DNA of 64,000 nucleotides from Macrocystis pyrifera. Taxonomy: Eukaryota > Sar > Phaeophyceae > Laminariales > Laminariaceae. The stretch is from NCBI GenBank assembly GCA_031763025.1, contig JASSKH010000010.1:10681427-10745426 (forward strand). The letters run 5' to 3'. This document shows positions 62,479-64,000 of this stretch, one piece after another. Position 1 is the stretch's first letter. Every line of letters begins with the position of its first letter. Made by a program: the position numbers and the translations under genes. Under the pieces are notes generated by a model. It was not told where the DNA came from. It saw only the letters and a list, made by a program, of their open reading frames with translations, and did not search any database.

Positions 62479-64000
62479 ACCTATCACAACAACAAGCGAA
62501 TGTCTCAACTACACGAGATAATCGCAACTACCTGTGGTTGCATGTTTTTTTTTTTGCTTCGTATCTACGTGGTACATTCGACGATATTTTATTCTATGGG
62601 GTGAGTTCAGGTGTGCGTGTAGCTATGCGCTTGCAGCAACGGACCATACACTGGTAGTCACGACTAGGTAGGCGAAAAATAAATCACGACTACGGGGATA
62701 TTTAAAAGACACCCCCGGATTTGAGGCCTTCCTAATCTTTTGCGCTATGGTTGGCATTTATTGTTGGCGTTAGGGTTGTTAGGAGTCCTTCTTTGGAGCT
62801 GTGAGAGCTGGAGCGATTTACATCTACCGAAGGGTCAGGGTATACTCACCACGAAAGACGTTGGTGCAGGGCTCACTGTCGTTGCACGCTAGTCTGTGGT
62901 TATTGGGTGGTGTGCCAGACTTCGGCTTTTGCCGTGAGCGCTGATGCCATGCAGGAGACCCTCATGAACAAGAGGAAGTGTCGCGGCAACGTTCAAAACG
63001 CAAGGCTCAAAGCCCGCGAATGGCTCCTAAATAATCGCTTCGTCAGAACGTAGCAAGCGTCTGGCGCTGCTCCTGATACTTTCATAGCCCCGCCTCACAG
63101 ACGCGGCCGAAGGGGAATCACTAGGAGATTCACGTACATGCATTTCGCCCACTTCATGCATTAATACAGTGGTTACCAATGGTGCGTTGAGTACCAATCA
63201 AAACGTGTCAAAGTTGCCGAATGGTGCATTGAGTAACAACCGTTTGAGCCTGCACTTAATACCTGGTATCACACACTCATAGGACAATTGGCTGCTATAA
63301 TATTCGTTGTTCACTGGTCACTGGTGTAGTTGCCATGATGGGTTGAGTGTCAGGAGATGGCAAGCACACGAGCGCATGACATCATTTTCTTTATTCTCAC
63401 ACGTTCAAGTTTCAAAGGAGCCCAAGTTGTCACTGCCACTATACCCACACGATACACCCAGTGAATAAGTACATTACATCTCACATCCATGAGCGAAACC
63501 GGCCTATGACTACCACTATACCCACACGATACACCAAACGCACAAAGTACCTGGCACCAAACGGCCACGACCAAAAGCTAGCTACGCCTACCGCGACAGC
63601 CACGATACACCCAACGAACAAGTTCCTGACATGGTAAAATCGAGACCAAGCGCAAGCGTAGATGTCTTAGGGGCGTGAACGCGTGACCCTCAAAGCGGTA
63701 TTTCACTTGTGCCATCCTTTCAACCATTCCGTCTGAACCATTCCCTTCAAGCACGACACAGCATGCTCAGTAGCGCACACGAGTGGGAGACGCAAAGCGC
63801 ATTCTTGATCCCTACTGTTACAGCACCTCCAACTGTAACCCCCCCCGGAAAAATCACCCTCTCTTACATTCCTAACAAAAAAAAAAACAGGTGCAAAATT
63901 CCCACGTCGGGGTCGTCACTGTGACTGGACAGTTATATCTGAGTGCTGGCGTTTTCGCCGAGTCAAGGAAGTTGGAGCTTGAAGAATAACCCTTACCAAC
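62479..64000. other. Right edge, no gene recognised
   Basis: Presumed 3' flank of the plus-strand gene. It contains two short direct repeats: GAATGGTGC(G/A)TTGAGTA near 63177 and 63221, and ACTATACCCACACGATACAC at about 63440 and 63515. No coding block with splice logic was seen. Confidence 0.4.

Overview
This is a stretch of nuclear DNA from an intron-rich eukaryote with long introns, not a prokaryotic or organellar sequence. Conserved coding blocks are mostly 60-380 bases, have clean GT-AG borders and compatible phases, and are separated by introns of up to about 6 kb. Introns and spacers hold simple repeats, homopolymer G/C runs and small transposon families. The lineage cannot be fixed from the sequence; a large-genome alga or other stramenopile (for example a brown alga) is a low-confidence guess.

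Layout, left to right. (1) 1198-6180, minus strand: a gene with cyclic-nucleotide-binding (CNB) sequence, five exons proposed, 3' end beyond the window. (2) 6181-10870: spacer holding a complete non-autonomous hAT-type element at 6522-7517, with inverted ends and a perfect 8-bp target duplication. (3) 10871-25148, minus: a seven-exon gene for the kinetochore protein SPC25 (coiled coil plus C-terminal globular domain). Its last intron contains zinc-finger-like exons of what may be a nested same-strand gene, and a large CAG-rich complex repeat. (4) 25149-30507: spacer with transposon fragments and no gene I can support. (5) 30508-59490, minus: a nearly complete 24-exon gene for EFL1 (elongation factor-like GTPase 1), the cytoplasmic GTPase that works with SBDS to remove eIF6 from pre-60S ribosomal subunits. 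Every conserved block from the P-loop to the C-terminal tail was located. Two irregularities remain: an extra base in a T8 run in exon 3, and a phase mismatch between exons 7 and 8. (6) 59662-62478, plus: a divergent gene or gene pair starting 171 bp from the EFL1 start, encoding a protein of unknown function with a possible ubiquitin-like half and a winged-helix-like tail. (7) 62479-64000: no gene recognised.

The genes are not an operon and share no pathway; EFL1 and the divergent gene probably share a bidirectional promoter. The most unusual features are non-coding. One is a dispersed repeat family ending in GAGTAC plus a long poly(C) run, several copies of which lie just upstream of 3' splice sites. 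A second is the 9-mer TACC(A/T)GGTA, present over 25 times against about 0.5 expected. Two MITE families and (CAG)12 at an EFL1 splice acceptor complete the list. All intron/exon borders are my own reading from conservation and phase and need transcript support.
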